Source of the DNA: Larix sibirica
Lineage: Eukaryota > Streptophyta > Pinopsida > Pinales > Pinaceae
DNA length: 21,315 bases
Direction: 5' to 3'
Assembly: GCA_004151065.3 (NCBI GenBank)
Contig: NWUY0300004654.1
Location: 22,709 to 44,023 of the forward strand
In this document: one piece after another, positions 19,631 through 21,315 of the stretch
How positions within the stretch are numbered: the stretch's first letter is position 1
How the letters are laid out: every line of letters starts with the position of its first letter
Translations under genes and position numbers: made by a program
The notes under the pieces: generated by a model
What the model saw: the letters and a program-made list of their open reading frames with translations, nothing else
What the model was told of the DNA's origin: nothing
Database searches by the model: none

Positions 19631-20461
19631 CCAAATTGTCCTTAAGGGGTCAAAGAATAACTACTCTAGTGTGTAGTGTGTTGTCCGCAACTTGAAAGTT
19701 GGAGGTGCCTGACAAATGGGAAATCACTAATAAGGATTTTTGGATATGCATTGCTTCACATGGTGTCATCTTGGTGGAGTGATGATAAGTAGTATTAAAC
19801 CACCACTCGGCTAGAGGAAGTCATTGTACCCAGTGGTGCGGCCTATCTGGCGCAAAATATCTCAAACATGCTTCCAAACACTTATTGACTACTTCCATAT
19901 GACCATCCATTTGTGGATGACATGCAACGTTGAGATTCAATTGGGTAGCCTAAATTTTAAACAACTCCTACAAAATATTTCTTGTGAAGGTAGGGTCTTG
20001 ATCATATATAATAGAATTTGACATGCCATGTAGTTTAAAAATATGATCCATGAAGACTTATGCCATAAGGGATGGTGTAAAATGGTGTGATAAGGCACAA
20101 AAGTGAGCATATTTGGTTGGGCGATCTACTACCACCATAATGANCAAATTATTTCCTACTTTAGGAATCCCCATGATAAAATTCACAGAGATGTCCATCC
20201 AAATATGGCTAGGAATTGGAAGTGGTTGCAAGCATCAACTGACTTCACGGTTTTTCCCTGATGTCATTGACAAGTGTCACAGGAGACAACAAAGTTGTGG
20301 ATATATTTTTCCATTCCTCCCCAAAAGAATGAGCACTTAATGCATTCATAGGCTTTATGAAATACCAAGTCGCCTAATGTGGGCAATAAATGTAACTCCT
20401 CAAATATTTGTAGTTTTAAGGCTATATCTGAGGTGAGAAAAAGGTGCTCCTTATACAACAT
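19631..20461 (-). pseudogene. Integrase relic, zinc-binding and catalytic core (chromovirus)
   Basis: Integrase joins element cDNA to host DNA. A 65-codon frame (20461-20264) carries the HHCC-type region: EELHLLPTLGDLVFHKAYE, then CSFFWGGMEKYIHNF and CDTCQ. The second His, usually in GHSG, is lost (GDLV). The catalytic core follows: PIPSHIWMDISVNFI with Asp at 20193-20195, IMVVVDRPTKYAHF (an N falls at 20144), IIYDQDPTFTRNIL with Asp at 20001-20003, and HPQMDGHMEVVNKCLEACL with Glu at 19893-19895. All three codons share a frame, and the second Asp and Glu are separated by 35 residues, the canonical D,D35E. Then come WVQ, a stop and LPLAEWWFNTTYHHSTKMTP. Internal stops make it inactive. Confidence 0.9.
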
Positions 20462-20473
20462 GGTATTTTGGTT

Positions 20474-21083
20474 CTATGTATGCCTAGGTGGAGGGTTCGG
20501 GTGTTCTTGAATCCATGTGATGAGTTGTTGGGTGTTGTCTTGGTCCATCCATTCTTGACGTGCTTCATCGAGCCACCCCATAACTAGTGAGGAAAATGCA
20601 AAGAAGGAACCCTCCTCCTCAAATTGCCTAGACAAAGCATCAACCATTGCATTTTCATGAACATTCTTATAGATGATCTCATAATCATACCCCAACATCT
20701 TAGTGACCCATTTATGCTACTCTAGTGAGGACAACCTTTCTTCCAGGAAGTATTTAAGACTATGATGGTCAGTCTTGATCTAGAAATATTTCCTAATTGA
20801 ATATGGGCGAAATGTCTCAATGATGTGAAGGATGGCCATCATTTTTTTCAAAGGTGGAATTTCCCAAGTTCCTCTCACATAGTTGCTTGATGATGAAGGC
20901 TAATGGGAATCCATCTTGCAACAATACCACTCCTAAGTCACAACTAGAGGCATCACACTCTAAGAGGAAAGTCTTAGTGAAATCCGACATGGAAAAAATA
21001 GGTGTAGTACACATAGCATCCTTTAGGGTGTACAAGTCCTTATCCATTGCATCATTCCAATAGAAGGCATTCATTTTTAGCAA
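20474..21083 (-). pseudogene. RNase H relic (chromovirus pol)
   Basis: The RNase H domain of pol degrades element RNA during reverse transcription. On the minus strand an 88-codon frame (21083-20817) opens with LKMNAFYWNDAMDKDLYTLK and reads CTTPIFSMSDFTKTFLLECD, with the catalytic Asp of DAS at 20952-20954, then LGVVLLQDGFPLAF and RNLGNSTFEKN. After a frameshift near 20835, ILHIIETFRPYSIRKYF, a stop and TDHHSLKYFLEERLSSLE continue in the next frame. After one more stop, LGYDYEIIYKNVHENAMVDA leads into LSRQFEEEG (20698-20474), with the third Asp in VDALSR. The full domain order is present, with two stops and one frameshift. Confidence 0.9.
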
Positions 21084-21089
21084 TGATGT

Positions 21090-21315
21090 GAGAGGAGCTG
21101 CAATATTACCATAAATTTCATAATATTGTGGTAGTAACTGGTAAGATTGAGGAACCCTCTCATTCTTTTGAGAGTTTTGGGGCGGGTCCTATTCTACATA
21201 TATTTCACTTTCTTCGGTTCCACACGTATGTTGTCTTAACTCACAATATGGCTAAAATATTCAACCTCATTCACCCCAAAAGCACATTTTGATTGTTTCA
21301 CAAATAATTAGTGAT
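21090..21315 (-). pseudogene. Reverse transcriptase C-terminus, cut by window edge
   Basis: Minus-strand sequence at the right edge reads KQSKCAFGVNEVEYFSHIVS, a stop, VEPKKVKYM, a second stop, then RPKTLKRMRGFLNLTSYYHN. After a frameshift near 21110 it continues GNIAAPLTSLLKMNAF into RNase H. These are the RT thumb and connection of Ty3/gypsy pol (family pattern KCxFG..EVEYLGHIVS and LRGFLGLTGYYRRF). The catalytic palm with YxDD lies beyond the window. Confidence 0.88.

Larger units (their letters stand above)
18660..21315 (-). mobile_element. Chromovirus-type Ty3/gypsy retrotransposon, 3' half
   Basis: From the window edge (21315) downward the minus strand gives the RT C-terminus, RNase H, integrase with GPY/F module, chromodomain, polypurine tract and a 3' LTR ending at 18660. 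This is the standard 3' half of a plant chromovirus, a Ty3/gypsy branch whose integrase carries a chromodomain that directs insertion. The 5' LTR, gag, protease and most of RT lie beyond the right edge. Stops and a few frameshifts interrupt each domain, yet long conserved blocks remain in register. The copy is therefore inactive but less decayed than the gypsy relic at 12771-15600. Confidence 0.9.

Noticed and set aside
18660-21315. Endogenous pararetrovirus or other viral insertion
   Set aside because: The order RT-RNase H-integrase-chromodomain followed by a polypurine tract and LTR is that of a plant chromovirus retrotransposon. Plant pararetroviruses typically lack integrase and a chromodomain.

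Overview
The window is nuclear DNA of a land plant: AT-rich, gene-poor and built mainly from decayed transposable elements. Large genome size and a gymnosperm (conifer-like) source are my inference from the style of repeats, not something the sequence proves. I see no intact protein-coding gene, no rRNA or tRNA gene, no CRISPR array and nothing bacterial. I looked for an undescribed biological system and did not find one. The closest candidate is a decayed open frame of unknown family at 9955-10635.

Left part (1-9400): mostly unassigned AT-rich DNA. It holds two short tandem duplications (46 bp and 29 bp units), a (TG)12 microsatellite, one 143-codon open frame of unknown nature on the minus strand (1724-2155) and a G+C- and CpG-rich island near 5225-5410. 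A stretch at about 5690-6596 looks like a minus-strand LTR, with a TATA box and degenerate internal repeats. An 800-bp sequence occurs twice head to tail (7144-7943 and 7945-8744), separated by exactly one N, which looks like an assembly artefact.

Centre (9401-10635, plus strand): a broken RNase H domain of the kind found at the C-terminus of plant LINE-like reverse transcriptases, followed about 120 bp later by the unknown decayed frame.

Right part (12771-21315, minus strand): three relics in the same orientation. (a) 12771-15600 is a Ty3/gypsy pol relic reading protease, linker, reverse transcriptase, integrase, with RNase H and the first part of integrase deleted. (b) 15826-18240 carries LINE-type pieces: a zf-RVT-like region at the left and a DUF4283 plus CCHC zinc-knuckle ORF at the right, with no recognisable endonuclease or RT between them. 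(c) 18660-21315 is the 3' half of a chromovirus-type Ty3/gypsy element: RT end, RNase H, integrase with a canonical D,D35E spacing, GPY/F module, chromodomain, polypurine tract and a 468-bp 3' LTR. Its 5' half lies beyond the window. All these relics carry stops and frameshifts, so none should make a working protein.

The window contains four single Ns (4405, 7944, 16571, 20144). The one at 20144 is a simple unread base inside a continuous reading frame; the one at 7944 marks the repeat junction.
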